Part shown: one piece after another, positions 44,174 to 54,455 of the stretch | Layout of the letters: every line of letters begins with the position of its first letter | How positions within the stretch are numbered: position 1 is the first letter of the stretch | NCBI RefSeq assembly: GCF_028767125.1 | Contig: NZ_JAKCWP010000009.1 | Location: 34,241 to 98,240 of the forward strand | DNA from: Chelativorans sp. YIM 93263 | GTDB taxonomy: Bacteria > Pseudomonadota > Alphaproteobacteria > Rhizobiales > Rhizobiaceae | Reading direction: 5' to 3' | DNA: 64,000 bases | The notes under the pieces: model-generated | What the model was told of the DNA's origin: nothing | Database searches by the model: none | What the model saw: the letters and a program-made list of their open reading frames with translations, nothing else | Made by a program: the position numbers and the translations under genes

Positions 44174-45769
44174 TTACTCGTTCATGACCCGCTCGTGGAG
44201 CCGTGTAATGGCGTCGAGCGATGACAGGATCGCGCCCTCCATCCAGGCGGGGATATATGAAATATGTTCGCCGGCCATGAGCACGCGCCCGTCGAAGTCG
44301 GCCGCTGTCGGGTAGTGCTCCTCGCGCGTTTCCTCGGTCCAAACGCCGTAGCAACCAAGCGTCCAGGGCACACGATGCCAGCCAACGGCGATCCCGTTCT
44401 CGAACTCGTCATTGTATTGCGGATGGATACGCGCGCCCTGCTCCACGGCCAGGCGCACACGCTCCTCGGGCGCCATTGAGGTGAATTCGTAGGCGTACGG
44501 CCCCCAGGAGTATCCGCCCAGAAGAACACCCTTTCCGCCGCTGTTGAAATCCGTCGACGGGTAGCCGATCAACGAAATGGGGAGATTCGTGTAGCTGATG
44601 CCACCGAAAATGGCTTCATCTTCTTCCCAGAAACGCCGCCGCATCTGGAGCCCGAATTTGACCGATGCCGCATAAGGCAGTGCGGCGATGGCGTTGTTCA
44701 TGGGACCGGAGAAATTGTTCTCGATCTGGCTGAGGATGGAGAAGGGGATCGTGCAAATGCACCAGTCGGCGGTGGCCGTTTCGGTTTCACCTTCATCGTT
44801 CGAATCGGTGTATGTGACCGTCACCCCGTCTTCGCTCTGGTTGATCTCGATCACCTTGGTATTGAAGCGGATCAGGTCTTCGAGTTCCCGCTGGAAAGCC
44901 TGACCGATCATGTCCATTCCGCCCACCGGCTGGAACATCGGCATCTGGAACTCGTAGAGGTTCCCCGTGGACAGGTACTGCCACAGGTGTGAACTTAGAA
45001 GATCGGACGTGCCGATCGGGGCGGACGGCTCTGGAACGCCCGTAAGTCCACCCCCGGGATCGCGCCCGAAACCGCGGAATTCACTTGTGTGCTCGCTCTC
45101 GACATATCGTAAGTCGCTGTCGAGGGCGCCCCATTCCCGCAGCGATTCAAGGAGGAGTTCTCGGTCCTCGCCCGTAACGTCCTCATCAAGAGCGTTCTGG
45201 TTCACCGCCTTGGACAGAAGTTCGGCGACGTTTCCGCGAAAATCGCTGTTGATGTGGCGGAAACGCTGCGGCTCGCCTCCGAAGGCGTCCATCGAGTGAA
45301 GATAAGCGTTGTGGTTCACCTGGACGAAGGGTTCCAGACGGACGCCAAGCCGTTTGCAGTAATCGAGCACGGCATGGTGGTGATAAGGAATGCGCCAGGG
45401 GCCAGGATTGAGATAGTGGCCCTCGTCGAACTCGACGTTCTGGGTGAAGCCGCCGAGCTCGGTATAGGTGTCGCCACCGCGCAGGGTCCAGTTTCTACCG
45501 CCGGCCTTTTCGCGATACTCGAGTACCTGCACGTTGTAGCCCGCCTGGCGTAGTTCCAGGGCGGCGACCATTCCGGCCAGCCCGGCCCCGAGAATCAGCA
45601 CCGACGCGCCGTTTGGATCGCCATCCAGGTTGATGGGTCCCTGGTAAGGGGATTCCTGCGCAACACCGAGGGTCGTCATAGCCTGGTACATGGCCGCACT
45701 TCCGGCCGCGGTGCCGATCATGGCCAGCAATTGCCGACGGCTCATGCTCGGCTTAGAAAAATCAGACAT
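44174..45769 (-). CDS. Tat-exported flavin amine oxidase/dehydrogenase
   Basis: 531 residues. A twin-arginine signal (SRRQLLAMIG, residues 10-19) marks export as a folded protein. FAD binds at GAGLAG (61-66), with the family pieces YREKAGGRNWT and the C-terminal GRVLMAGEHISYIPAWMEGAI. Members oxidise primary or secondary amines. Pairing with a cytochrome c suggests electrons go to the respiratory chain rather than to oxygen, as described for NicA2 of Pseudomonas. The substrate is unknown. Confidence 0.85.
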   Translation of the reverse strand: MSDFSKPSMSRRQLLAMIGTAAGSAAMYQAMTTLGVAQESPYQGPINLDGDPNGASVLILGAGLAGMVAALELRQAGYNVQVLEYREKAGGRNWTLRGGDTYTELGGFTQNVEFDEGHYLNPGPWRIPYHHHAVLDYCKRLGVRLEPFVQVNHNAYLHSMDAFGGEPQRFRHINSDFRGNVAELLSKAVNQNALDEDVTGEDRELLLESLREWGALDSDLRYVESEHTSEFRGFGRDPGGGLTGVPEPSAPIGTSDLLSSHLWQYLSTGNLYEFQMPMFQPVGGMDMIGQAFQRELEDLIRFNTKVIEINQSEDGVTVTYTDSNDEGETETATADWCICTIPFSILSQIENNFSGPMNNAIAALPYAASVKFGLQMRRRFWEEDEAIFGGISYTNLPISLIGYPSTDFNSGGKGVLLGGYSWGPYAYEFTSMAPEERVRLAVEQGARIHPQYNDEFENGIAVGWHRVPWTLGCYGVWTEETREEHYPTAADFDGRVLMAGEHISYIPAWMEGAILSSLDAITRLHERVMNE

Positions 45770-46077
45770 TGCTTCCGTCCGTTGTTTTGCCCTTCACAAG
45801 CGCAGCTCTTCGGGCGCTGCCCTGCAGACGAAACAACCGGAGTTGCGCGATGTTCCATCGAAACTGCCGATCTTTGCGGACGAATTTTACGGTGCGTGAA
45901 TGTCGTCAGCCTGTTTTTGACATGGCCCTGCGAGCGCATCTGCTTTATTGACGCTCGTATCATTTTTTGCCAAACCTCCGCCGACATCTTCAGGTCATGG
46001 GTTGGCCTCCTTCGACAGTCGGGTGGGACTTCCATGTCGTATGCGCGCCTGGCGCGCGATTAACGGGAACCAAGGTG
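45770..46077. other. divergent promoter region
   Basis: 308 bases between the amine oxidase gene (leftward) and the isoaspartate methyltransferase-like gene (rightward). No credible ORF. It must hold two promoters, but no clear dyad is visible. Confidence 0.4.
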
Positions 46078-46752
46078 ATGAACGCCGATTTCGCCGTGCA
46101 GCGCGCCACGATGATCGAGGGGCAGCTGCGTACGCAGGATGTGAACAGCGTGCCGCTTCTCGAGGCAATGCGCGAAGTTCCGCGCGAGGTGTTTGTGCCG
46201 GGGCGGCGCAAGAGCCTGGCTTATATGGATGAGGATCTGGAGGTCTCGGCTCCTGCCGGCGGTAAACCGGCGCGCTATCTCATGGAGCCGGCCCAGTTCG
46301 GAAAACTGGTCCAGCTCGCGGGTGTAAAGCCGTCGGACCTCGTTCTCGACATCGGCTGCGCCACCGGGTATTCCACCGCTGTTCTCTCCAAGATCGCCAG
46401 CTTCGTCGTGGCGCTGGAATGCGATCCGCAATTGGCCGAGTTTGCCGGATCCACACTTTCCGATCTGGATTGCGTCAATGTTTCCGTCGTGACCGGGCCG
46501 CTGGAGCAGGGACATTCGGACGAAGCGCCGTACGACGTGATCTTCATCGGTGGTGCGGTGGAAGAAATTCCGGAAACTCTACTCGATCAGCTTTCGGAAG
46601 GTGGCCGACTGGTCGCAGTTGTCGGCCACGGCAACGCGGCAAGAGCACATCTCTACCTCAAGGAAGATGGTATCATCTCCTCGCGCACGGCCTTCAATGC
46701 CGCAGTCAAGCCGCTTCCGGGATTCAAGAAGGAGATCGGCTTCGTTTTCTGA
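46078..46752 (+). CDS. protein-L-isoaspartate O-methyltransferase-like
   Basis: 224 residues opening MNADFAVQRATMIEGQLRTQDV. PIMT features follow: REVPREVFVPGRRKSLAYMDEDL, LMEPAQFGKLVQLAGV, and the SAM loop VLDIGCATGYSTAVLSKIA. The C-terminal half is shorter than E. coli Pcm motifs. It either repairs isoaspartyl residues or is a related methyltransferase. It lies directly upstream of the TolC homologue, a conserved rhizobial pair. Confidence 0.82.
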   Translation: MNADFAVQRATMIEGQLRTQDVNSVPLLEAMREVPREVFVPGRRKSLAYMDEDLEVSAPAGGKPARYLMEPAQFGKLVQLAGVKPSDLVLDIGCATGYSTAVLSKIASFVVALECDPQLAEFAGSTLSDLDCVNVSVVTGPLEQGHSDEAPYDVIFIGGAVEEIPETLLDQLSEGGRLVAVVGHGNAARAHLYLKEDGIISSRTAFNAAVKPLPGFKKEIGFVF

Positions 46753-46907
46753 TACGTATGGAGGGGATTGTTGCGCATCCGCAACGGTTTTGATCGTCGA
46801 TATGCTGTAACGTTCGGTACTCAGAATCGACAGCGGTTTGAGCATCGCGGTCGTAGCCCTGTGGCGAAGACGGGGACGGAAGTGTCTACACCAAGGTGAG
46901 GTGGGTC

Positions 46908-48278
46908 GTGAAGTTTATGCGAAGCCGTGTACTGGCAGCTTTGACGCTTTCAGCCCTTGTCTTTGCGCCGGCTTCGGTCAGCGCCGAGACGATAATGGGT
47001 GCGCTTGCCAAGGCATATCAGAATAACCCAAGCTTGAATGCCTCGCGCGCCGGCGTGCGGGTTACCGACGAAGATGTTGCGATCGCCAAGTCTGGCATGC
47101 GGCCACGGATATCTGCTTCAGGCTCATATCAGTTGGAGCGCCGGGGCGGGAACGAGATACGTACCGGGCAGTTCGGGCTTTCTCTGGAACAGCCGATCTT
47201 TGATGGTTTCCAGACGCGCAACAATGTGAGCGCCGCGGAATCGCGTGTGCGCGCGGCGGTGGCAAGCCTACGCAATGATGAGCTGAATACGCTTTTTGAT
47301 GCGGCAAGCGCCTATATGGACGTCATTCGCGACCGGCGGATTGCTGCGCTGACGGCTGAGAACCTGGAATTTTTGGAAGAGCAGGTGCGCTCCTCGCGTT
47401 CGCGCCTTGAAGTGGGTGAGGGCACGCGGACGGATGTTGCCCAGGCCGAGTCACGCCAGCAGGCGGCTCTGGCCCAGCTCTCGGCCGCTCGAGCGCAGGC
47501 GGAAGCAAGCGCCGCAACCTATCGGCAGGTGGTCGGGGAGGATCCCGGATCCTTGAGAATGGCTGATCCGGTCACCAATCTCCTGCCGTCGAGCCTTAAC
47601 CAGAGTTTGGCGATCGCCTTGTCGGAACACCCGGTCATCGCCGCGAGGGAGCATCAGGTCGATGCGGCTGCGTTTTCGGTGAAATCCGCAGAGGGGAGCC
47701 TTCTGCCAAATGTCAGCGCGAGCGCAAGCGTGCAGAGTACGGATACGCAGTACAGTGGGCTTCCTACAGCTGGTACCGAGGGAACGACGAACTCGGCGCG
47801 CGTCGGCTTGAGTCTTAATGTCCCAATCTATCAGGGCGGACAGGCCTCTGCGACCGTCCGCCAATCCAAGGAGTCGCTGGGCCAGGCCCGCATCAATGTA
47901 GATGTCAGCCGCGATCAGGTTCGCCAGGCGGTAGCTTCTGCCTGGACGCAGTATGAAGCCGCCAGACAATCGGCAGCGGCGAACCGGGAGGTGGTCGAGG
48001 CTGCCGAACTCGCGCTCAGCGGTGTCATCGAGGAGCGCGATGTCGGGCAACGGACCACGCTCGATGTCCTTAACGCGCAGGCTGATGTCATCACGGCGCA
48101 GATCGATCTCGTAACCGCGCAGCACAACGTCGTTGTCGCGAGCTACGCGATTCTCTCGGCCATGGGGCGTCTTACGGCCGATCGCCTTGGCCTGCAGGTT
48201 GCTACCTACGATCCTCAGGAGCATTACAATGCGGTCAAGGACAAGTGGTTCGGGCTACGGACGCCGGACGGCCGGTAA
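46908..48278 (+). CDS. tolC: TolC family outer-membrane channel
   Basis: About 456 residues. A signal peptide ends near SVSAE. Long helical repeats characteristic of TolC follow (TIMGALAKAYQNNPSLNASRAG, SRLEVGEGTRTDVAQAESRQ, LSLNVPIYQGGQASATVRQS, VGQRTTLDVLNAQADVITAQ). It forms the outer-membrane exit duct of type I secretion and RND pumps. The start is uncertain: GTG 46908 has GAGGTGG close upstream, and ATG 46917 and GTG 46896 are alternatives. Confidence 0.92.
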   Translation: MKFMRSRVLAALTLSALVFAPASVSAETIMGALAKAYQNNPSLNASRAGVRVTDEDVAIAKSGMRPRISASGSYQLERRGGNEIRTGQFGLSLEQPIFDGFQTRNNVSAAESRVRAAVASLRNDELNTLFDAASAYMDVIRDRRIAALTAENLEFLEEQVRSSRSRLEVGEGTRTDVAQAESRQQAALAQLSAARAQAEASAATYRQVVGEDPGSLRMADPVTNLLPSSLNQSLAIALSEHPVIAAREHQVDAAAFSVKSAEGSLLPNVSASASVQSTDTQYSGLPTAGTEGTTNSARVGLSLNVPIYQGGQASATVRQSKESLGQARINVDVSRDQVRQAVASAWTQYEAARQSAAANREVVEAAELALSGVIEERDVGQRTTLDVLNAQADVITAQIDLVTAQHNVVVASYAILSAMGRLTADRLGLQVATYDPQEHYNAVKDKWFGLRTPDGR

Positions 48279-48794
48279 GCGCCTCGTACGGCAGCAATCA
48301 GGAACTGTTGGATCGTAGCAGCAGGACTGATTGACCGCTAAGCCGATTCTCGTCTCACGATTTCCAACCCGACATCGAATGTGGAGCATTCAACTGCCGG
48401 GCTCCTAAGGCGAGAAAGAAATGATGTGAAGCGGGCGCGAGGCCGAAGCCGATGAATCTTGCCAAGGCGCAGGCGGCCGGTGACCTGCACATCATTTGGG
48501 TGGGCGGACTGACCGAGCGTTGGCACCAGCTTCTATGCTGTCTCGGTACGGGGCTTCACCTCTCCTTGCACCAGAGTGCATGCATGCATTCAGCGAATGG
48601 CGCAAAGCACGCCAAGTCGTGTGATTGTTACAGTTCGTCCGCCGCAATGATTCGTAATCTTGTGTGAAAGCGATAATTTTCGGATCTGGGGATTCTCACC
48701 CGCCTATCGCTTCGTTACGCTAACACCATGATTCGTCTTGATTGCCTGATCAGCGAACGGCAATCGGGGTAGTGGAAAGGCGAAAGCGGCGAAA
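48279..48794. other. 516-base gap between tolC and popZ
   Basis: A 71-codon frame at 48452 is open but has no convincing SD and an odd composition (many Cys and His), so I do not call it. No strong hairpin with a T-run is seen after tolC. The popZ promoter must be in the last part. Nothing else supported. Confidence 0.4.
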
Positions 48795-49475
48795 ATGGCA
48801 CAGGCTAGCAGCATACAGCGTGAACCCTCGATGGAGGAGATCCTGGCGTCGATCCGGCGCATCATCGAGGACAACGACACTGGCGCAAAGGATGCGGAGT
48901 CTGATCCGGCCAGCGCGGCTCCTTCCGCGGAACCTTCCGGTGAAGCGGAGGCGTTCCGCCCCGAGTTGAAACCGGTTCCAGAGACACCGGCCGAAAGTGC
49001 CGAGCCGGAGACCCCCACGGAGTCCCATGTTTCCCGGAAGAGCACGGAAAACTACAATGACTGGCCGATGGGAGAGCCGCGGGTTAACGACGACGTTCTC
49101 ATGGAGTCCCTCGCTGCGGCCGATGCACACCCCCAGGGGAATTTCGCAAGCTCCAGTCCCTTCAATCTAGACCGCCCGGAACGCCGTGCCTCCGAGACTG
49201 AGGAGAGTCTTGCCGCCGCCATGGCAGCAAACACGGAAACAAAGGGCGAGACTGGCACCAGTCAGGCTATCGTTTCGGAAGCCTCGGGCCGGCAGGTCGC
49301 CGCTGCGTTTCAGGAACTCAACGAGGCCCTGCAGGCAAACCGGCGCAAAAGCCTTGACCAAATGGCGGAGGAGATGCTCCGGCCCATGCTTCAGGAGTGG
49401 CTCGACAACAACCTGCCGCGCCTTGTGGAGCGACTGGTACGCGAAGAAATTGAGCGGATAGCCCGCGGCGAGTAA
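48795..49475 (+). CDS. popZ: pole-organising protein PopZ (DUF2497)
   Basis: 226 residues. The N-terminal helix EPSMEEILASIRRIIEDN and the C-terminal LRPMLQEWLDNNLPRLVERLV, the latter forming the oligomerising helices, are the two conserved PopZ blocks. Between them lies an acidic Pro/Glu-rich disordered linker. PopZ forms a polar scaffold that tethers ParB-parS and cell-cycle proteins. In many rhizobia valS follows; here rpsD follows after a 461-base gap. Confidence 0.93.
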   Translation: MAQASSIQREPSMEEILASIRRIIEDNDTGAKDAESDPASAAPSAEPSGEAEAFRPELKPVPETPAESAEPETPTESHVSRKSTENYNDWPMGEPRVNDDVLMESLAAADAHPQGNFASSSPFNLDRPERRASETEESLAAAMAANTETKGETGTSQAIVSEASGRQVAAAFQELNEALQANRRKSLDQMAEEMLRPMLQEWLDNNLPRLVERLVREEIERIARGE

Positions 49476-49936
49476 TCGCTTCCGCTGCGGCATCGCCATG
49501 TGGGGTGTACCCTCCACCGATGCTGACCCAAACGGCCAAGCGGAGGGCACCGTTGGCGGTGCTGCTGTTTCTCGCTACCAGGTTCTCGGCGTTGCGTGGT
49601 TCCGCAGCGCCCGGCCCATTGATCTACCTGGGTTTGTCGATCTAACAGGCGTGGCGTTGGCATGCTGCGATCGCGATCCCTTGGCCAAGTAAGATTTAGA
49701 GCGGTATTCAAGGCTGACATACTATCGAAAACGCGTTGACTTTCCGCCACACCTCACATAGGTAGCACCTCAGCGCGATAGCTGAGTTGCTGTCGCGCTT
49801 TTTGACGTGTCCCGTGGAAATCGCGCGAAGCGTGCGCGGATTTCCTGTCAGGTCTCGAAAACGGAGGCCAGAGGAGGGCGCGTTTCCTTTGCCCGGAACG
49901 TGAGGTTTCGGGTGCAATTGTTTGAAAGGGAATGCG
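49476..49936. other. 461-base gap between popZ and rpsD
   Basis: Short frames only (for example 49498-49692), without SD or recognisable protein pattern. The right end should hold the rpsD promoter and leader. No S4 autoregulatory structure can be recognised by eye. Confidence 0.4.
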
Positions 49937-50554
49937 ATGAGCAAACGCCATTCTGCTAAGTATAAACTCGATCGCCGCATGGGCGAGAATATCTGGGGCC
50001 GGCCGAAGTCGCCGGTGAACCGCCGTGAATACGGCCCCGGCCAGCACGGTCAGCGCCGCAAGGGCAAGCTTTCCGACTTCGGTCAGCAGCTCCGCGCCAA
50101 GCAGAAGCTGAAGGGCCATTACGGCGATATTTCCGAGAAGCAGTTTCGCCGTCTTTATGAAGAAGCCAACCGCCGGAAGGGCGAGACGACGGAGAACCTC
50201 GTCGGGCTTCTGGAATCGCGCCTTGATGCCGTCGTCTATCGGGCCAAGTTCGCGCCGACGCCTTTCGCCGCGCGGCAGTTCGTCAACCACGGCCATGTCA
50301 ACGTGAATGGCCGTCGGGTGAATATCCCGTCCTACCGTTGTAAGCCGGGGGACGTGGTCGAAGTTCGCGAAAAATCCAAGCAGCTCGTTATTGTGCTCGA
50401 GTCGGTTCAACTGGCCGAGCGCGACGTGCCGGAGTACATCGAGGTCGACCACAACAAGATGGTAGCGACATATATCCGCGTGCCGGCGCTAGCCGACGTG
50501 CCTTACGCGGTTCAGATGGAGCCGAACCTGGTTATCGAGTACTACTCGCGCTAA
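49937..50554 (+). CDS. rpsD: 30S ribosomal protein S4
   Basis: 205 residues ([21 protein letters not shown]). The S4 domain reads [38 protein letters not shown]. It has no Cys in the N-terminal region, so it is the zinc-free form. It binds 16S rRNA early in 30S assembly. It stands alone, as usual in alphaproteobacteria, and is followed by a strong terminator. Confidence 0.97.
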   Translation: MSKRHSAKYKLDRRMGENIWGRPKSPVNRREYGPGQHGQRRKGKLSDFGQQLRAKQKLKGHYGDISEKQFRRLYEEANRRKGETTENLVGLLESRLDAVVYRAKFAPTPFAARQFVNHGHVNVNGRRVNIPSYRCKPGDVVEVREKSKQLVIVLESVQLAERDVPEYIEVDHNKMVATYIRVPALADVPYAVQMEPNLVIEYYSR

Positions 50555-50572
50555 TCGATTTCGCATTGTTTG

Positions 50573-50599
50573 AAAAAGGCCGCCTCGTGCGGCCTTTTT
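50573..50599 (+). terminator. Rho-independent terminator after rpsD
   Basis: An 11-bp stem (AAAAAGGCCGC with GCGGCCTTTTT), loop CTCGT, ending in T5. The same loop is used in the terminator at 26052. Confidence 0.93.
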
Positions 50600-50631
50600 C
50601 TTTGGCTCCGGCGGCGCTATGAGGAGGTATG

Positions 50632-51498
50632 ATGACGATCCATCAAACGCCTGACCACGAAGCGCCGGCGGGTGAAGCCTTGCACCAGCTGTTCGCTGAT
50701 GCTCCATCCTCCCTGGAGTTCAACAAGCTGCGCAAGCGGCTGTTGCGCCAGACGCGCCAGGCCATGGAAGAGTATTCGATGGTTGCGCCAGGAGAACGTT
50801 GGCTCGTGGCACTGTCGGGTGGCAAGGACTCTTATGGCCTGCTTGCCATCCTTCTTGATCTGAAATGGCGCGGGCTTCTGCCCTTGGAACTGCTGGCCTG
50901 CAATCTCGATCAGGGGCAGCCGAATTTCCCAAAACATATCCTGCCGGAATTCCTCAGCAAGCTTGGTGTGCCGCACCGTATCGAGTATCGGGACACTTAC
51001 TCGGTGGTGACGGAAAAGATTCCGGAAAGCCGCACCTATTGCTCTTTGTGCTCGCGTTTGCGGCGCGGGCACCTATACCGCATCGCCAGGGAGGAGGGGT
51101 GCTCGGCGCTTGTTTTAGGGCACCATCGCGACGATATTCTCGAGACCTTTTTCATGAATCTTTTCCATGGCGGCCGTCTGGCTTCGATGCCGCCGAAACT
51201 CGTCAATGATGACGGAGACGTCATGGTGTTGCGGCCCCTGAGTTTCTGTGCGGAAGAGGATCTTGCGAAATTTGCCGAAGCGATGCGCTTTCCGATCATC
51301 CCCTGTGATCTATGCGGCAGTCAGGATGGCCTTCAGCGAAACGCGATGAAAGCCATGCTGGCCGACATCGAAAAGCGGATGCCGGGCCGAAAGGACACGA
51401 TGATCCGGGCGCTCGCCAATGTTCGCCCCTCTCATTTGCTCGACGGGAAGCTTTTCGATTTCGCTTCTCTAGCAGTGGAACCTAGCTCGGCGGATTGA
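50632..51498 (+). CDS. ttcA: tRNA 2-thiocytidine(32) synthetase
   Basis: 288 residues. The PP-loop SGGKDS ([14 protein letters not shown]) binds ATP, and [15 protein letters not shown] gives the CxxC that with a further Cys (CDLCGSQ) holds the [4Fe-4S] cluster. It thiolates C32 of certain tRNAs. GAGGAGGT ends one base before an ATG at 50629, so the second ATG (50632) has better spacing. The 3' end overlaps the MFS gene tail to tail. Confidence 0.93.
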   Translation: MTIHQTPDHEAPAGEALHQLFADAPSSLEFNKLRKRLLRQTRQAMEEYSMVAPGERWLVALSGGKDSYGLLAILLDLKWRGLLPLELLACNLDQGQPNFPKHILPEFLSKLGVPHRIEYRDTYSVVTEKIPESRTYCSLCSRLRRGHLYRIAREEGCSALVLGHHRDDILETFFMNLFHGGRLASMPPKLVNDDGDVMVLRPLSFCAEEDLAKFAEAMRFPIIPCDLCGSQDGLQRNAMKAMLADIEKRMPGRKDTMIRALANVRPSHLLDGKLFDFASLAVEPSSAD

Positions 51499-52729
51499 CT
51501 GTCTGGAACAGCCGTCCCCGTTCGGCGATCAGCACGAGTATGAGACTGATCACCGACACGCTGAAATAACCGGTGGCAAGCGGTGTCAGCGTTCCGTCGA
51601 AAGCTTGCCCGATCATTGCTCCGAACAGTCCGCCGCCAAGCGTCGTCATGAAGCCCAGGACGGCGGCCGCTGTTCCGGCCACGTGCCCGAGCGGCTCCAT
51701 CGCGATGGAGTTGAAGTTGGGGCCGATCCACCCGAACTGGAACATAGATAGGGCAAACAGCAGGAAAAACAGCGGGAAAGACACCGGGCCGGCAAGCGCA
51801 ACAGCCAGCCATATACCATTGACCAGACAAAAACCGATGAGCGCCCCGTGCGAGAGTCGCCGCATCCCGAGGCGGCCGACGAGGCGCGAATTGGTGAAGG
51901 ATGAAAGTGCCATCAGCCCAGCGCCGATCGCGAAGAGAAGCGGAAACCACTCACCCATGTCATAGATTTCGACGTAGATCTGCTGGGCGGAATTGATGAA
52001 GCCGAAAAGCGCCCCGAAGATTGCTGTCGTCGCGAGCGCATAGCAAAACGCGATGCGGTTTGTGACGACATAGCGAAAGCTCTCGGTGACGACCTTCAGC
52101 GAGAGCATGCGCCTGTTTTCCGGGGCAAGAGTTTCGGGCAGGCGGAAAAGCGACCAGACCGTGACAATGGAAGCCATCGCGGCCATCAGAACGAAAATCT
52201 CCGGCCAGCTTCCAAAGACCATAACCGCTTGGCCCAGGCTGGGGGCAATGACAGGGATGATCATGAAGACCATCATGACCATGGACATGACTTCGGCCAT
52301 TTGCCGCCCGCCGAACACGTCGCGAATAGCAGAAATCGCGACCACCCGCGTTGCGGCAGCGCCGACCCCCTGGAGGAAGCGCAGTAACAGAAGAACGGTG
52401 AAGCTCGGTGTGAACGCCGCCGCCAGCGCGGCTCCGACGTAGACGACCAGCCCGAAGAGCAACGGGCCGCGCCGCCCAAAGCGGTCGCTGATGGGGCCGT
52501 AGAAGAGCTGCGCGCCTCCGAAGCCGACGACATAAGCTGTAATGACGAACTGCCGGTGATTTTCATCGGCGACGTTCAAGGCAGCACCGATCTGCTGCAA
52601 GGCAGGCAGCATGATGTCGATGGCCATGGCGTTGAGCGCCATCAAGCCGGCTGCAAGACCGATGAATTCAGCCTTGCCGAGGCGCATGGGTGATCGGGCC
52701 GGCTCTTCCTGCGAAGCGGAATCGTCCAT
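51482..52729 (-). CDS. MFS drug exporter, Bcr/CflA type
   Basis: 415 residues with twelve membrane segments. The DHA1 signature [15 protein letters not shown] follows the second helix, and [24 protein letters not shown] is the motif C region. The Bcr/CflA branch exports drugs such as bicyclomycin and chloramphenicol; the substrate here is unknown. AGGAGG precedes the ATG at 52729. The stop overlaps the ttcA end. Confidence 0.88.
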   Translation of the reverse strand: MDDSASQEEPARSPMRLGKAEFIGLAAGLMALNAMAIDIMLPALQQIGAALNVADENHRQFVITAYVVGFGGAQLFYGPISDRFGRRGPLLFGLVVYVGAALAAAFTPSFTVLLLLRFLQGVGAAATRVVAISAIRDVFGGRQMAEVMSMVMMVFMIIPVIAPSLGQAVMVFGSWPEIFVLMAAMASIVTVWSLFRLPETLAPENRRMLSLKVVTESFRYVVTNRIAFCYALATTAIFGALFGFINSAQQIYVEIYDMGEWFPLLFAIGAGLMALSSFTNSRLVGRLGMRRLSHGALIGFCLVNGIWLAVALAGPVSFPLFFLLFALSMFQFGWIGPNFNSIAMEPLGHVAGTAAAVLGFMTTLGGGLFGAMIGQAFDGTLTPLATGYFSVSVISLILVLIAERGRLFQTVNPPS

Positions 52730-52924
52730 GCAAACCTCCTGCTGGCGCACGCGGAGAGACGCGTGCCTGCGAAACAAAAGCATACCCGTTCCCTCGGAAG
52801 AGGATGGAGCAGGGCACGCACTATATGCGTGCGCTAATCAGATTAACGCACGATGAAAATGAAAACCGTTCTTGTCATTCCAAAACGTTACCGGGATACG
52901 ATTAATCCGGTAGGGCTTTTCCGA

Positions 52925-53260
52925 TCAGGCGGCGCCGCGCGCGCTCACGCCCTTTTCCGCGAGGAACGACTGAAGTTCCCCCGCTTGGAACATCTCGCGG
53001 ATGATGTCGCATCCGCCCACGAATTCGCCCTTTACGTAGAGCTGCGGAATGGTCGGCCAATTGGAATAATCTTTGATGCCCTGCCTCAGCTCGTCGGAGG
53101 TGAGGACGTTCACGCCCTTATAGTCGACACCCAGGTAATCGAGGATCTGTACGACCTGGCCGGAGAAGCCGCACTGGGGAAAGCCCGGCGTGCCCTTCAG
53201 GAAGAGCACAACATCGTTCGCCTTCACCTCGTTATCGATGAATTCGTTGATTCCGCTCAT
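52925..53260 (-). CDS. grxD: monothiol glutaredoxin (CGFS type)
   Basis: 111 residues with the CGFS active site ([11 protein letters not shown], Cys30), the glutathione-binding [19 protein letters not shown] and no second active-site Cys. CGFS glutaredoxins carry Fe-S clusters and work with BolA proteins; a bolA gene is 2.5 kb away, at 55757. Confidence 0.95.
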   Translation of the reverse strand: MSGINEFIDNEVKANDVVLFLKGTPGFPQCGFSGQVVQILDYLGVDYKGVNVLTSDELRQGIKDYSNWPTIPQLYVKGEFVGGCDIIREMFQAGELQSFLAEKGVSARGAA

Positions 53261-53563
53261 CGCGTCGTCCTTTCATCACCGGTTGACCCGGCGCTTGCCA
53301 TGCTTTGCCCATATCTATTGCACCATACGGCTCAACGCAATGCGCCGGGGTGGATTCTCTCTCCCCGGAAGGCGGTGGGACAAGCCAGTGGCGGTCGGAT
53401 ACGCGTGGATCACGTGATTGATTCTCATCATCTTTTCGTCTATCTGCCGGTGCGGTCAGCAGAAGGAGTTTTATGCGCAGGGGCTGAAAATCGGAAATCC
53501 TGCAAATGCAGGCGGGCCCGCAAGGGTCCTTCACCCGATTCCATTATTTTATCGGAGACAATC
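53261..53563. other. divergent interval grxD / GNAT gene
   Basis: 303 bases without a credible ORF. It holds the promoters of the leftward grxD and the rightward acetyltransferase. No strong dyad or hairpin seen. Confidence 0.4.
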
Positions 53564-54013
53564 ATGTCAGCCGAAAATTCTCTGCGCATCCGCCGCCTGG
53601 AAGCGGTGGATACCGACCGCCTTGTCGAGATCTGGTTTGAAGCTTCGTGCCAAGCCCATCATTTTCTGCCGCTCGAAATGCTCGAGCAGCAACGCGATCT
53701 GATCCGAAAGGTCTATTTGCCTCGGGCGGAAACTTGGGTTGCTGTTTGCAAGGGCAAGCCGGCAGGCTTCGTCAGCCTGCTTGATTGCCATATTGGCGGG
53801 CTTTTCATCGATCCTGCAATGCAGGGCAGCGGGATCGGCAGGCGTCTGGTCGATCACGCGTCGAGGGACCGATCGCCGCTGACGGTCGAGGTATACGAGG
53901 AGAACGCGCCGGCACTGGCGTTTTACAAACACCTGGATTTCGTTGCGGTGGGCCGTCGCCCTCTGGACGACAACGGGTTGCCTCATCCTTTAATCAGGAT
54001 GAAACGCGGCTGA
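53564..54013 (+). CDS. GNAT family acetyltransferase
   Basis: 149 residues with CGGAG before the ATG; the frame open far upstream is fortuitous and crosses grxD antisense. GNAT motif A reads GGLFIDPAMQGSGIGRRLVDHA (acetyl-CoA loop QGSGIG), followed by LTVEVYEENAPALAFYKHLDFVAVGR. It resembles YjaB/PhnO-like small acetyltransferases. The acceptor is unknown. Confidence 0.85.
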   Translation: MSAENSLRIRRLEAVDTDRLVEIWFEASCQAHHFLPLEMLEQQRDLIRKVYLPRAETWVAVCKGKPAGFVSLLDCHIGGLFIDPAMQGSGIGRRLVDHASRDRSPLTVEVYEENAPALAFYKHLDFVAVGRRPLDDNGLPHPLIRMKRG

Positions 54014-54073
54014 ACGTCCCGGATGTAGCCGGACACGCGAGAGGCCTCCGCCGGGCCTCTCGCATAAAGGTGG

Positions 54074-54376
54074 TTAAGCCATCGTCGGCTGGCTGACCGT
54101 CGGACCGTGTCGAGCCGCTATGACAGGATCGCTCTCGGGCATGAGAATGCCGTGCTTGCGTGCGAAGGCGAGGAAAGGCTTGCGCGCCGTGTCGGCTTCG
54201 ATCTCACCGCGGAATGCGGCGCGGCATGCATTCGCCGCTATGGTGTATGCGGCGTCGCGCTTGTGTTGCGGCCACTCGCAAAGAAGTCCATACGCCGCCG
54301 CCACAGAGTCGATGCGCGCGGGAAAGCTCAGGCCGACAACCACCGAGACAGGTTCGCTAAACACTAGATTATTCAT
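54074..54376 (-). CDS. DUF982 protein
   Basis: 100 residues from MNNLVFSEPVSVVVGLSF at 54376. The DUF982 pattern is clear: SVAAAYGLLCEWPQHKRDAAYTIAANACRAAFRGEI followed by ARKPFLAFARKHGI. The family is almost restricted to Hyphomicrobiales and of unknown function. It follows hsp20 by 79 bases in the same direction, which suggests a stress context. Confidence 0.82.
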   Translation of the reverse strand: MNNLVFSEPVSVVVGLSFPARIDSVAAAYGLLCEWPQHKRDAAYTIAANACRAAFRGEIEADTARKPFLAFARKHGILMPESDPVIAARHGPTVSQPTMA

Positions 54377-54455
54377 CTTCCTCTCCAGGTTAAAGCGGAG
54401 GCCGACCGCCTGGGAAGGCGGTACGGCCAAGTGCAGAATCCGGCTCACACGGACT

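Noticed and set aside
48452..48667. 71-codon frame in the tolC-popZ gap
   Set aside because: No convincing SD and a composition rich in Cys, His and Ser without pattern; not called.
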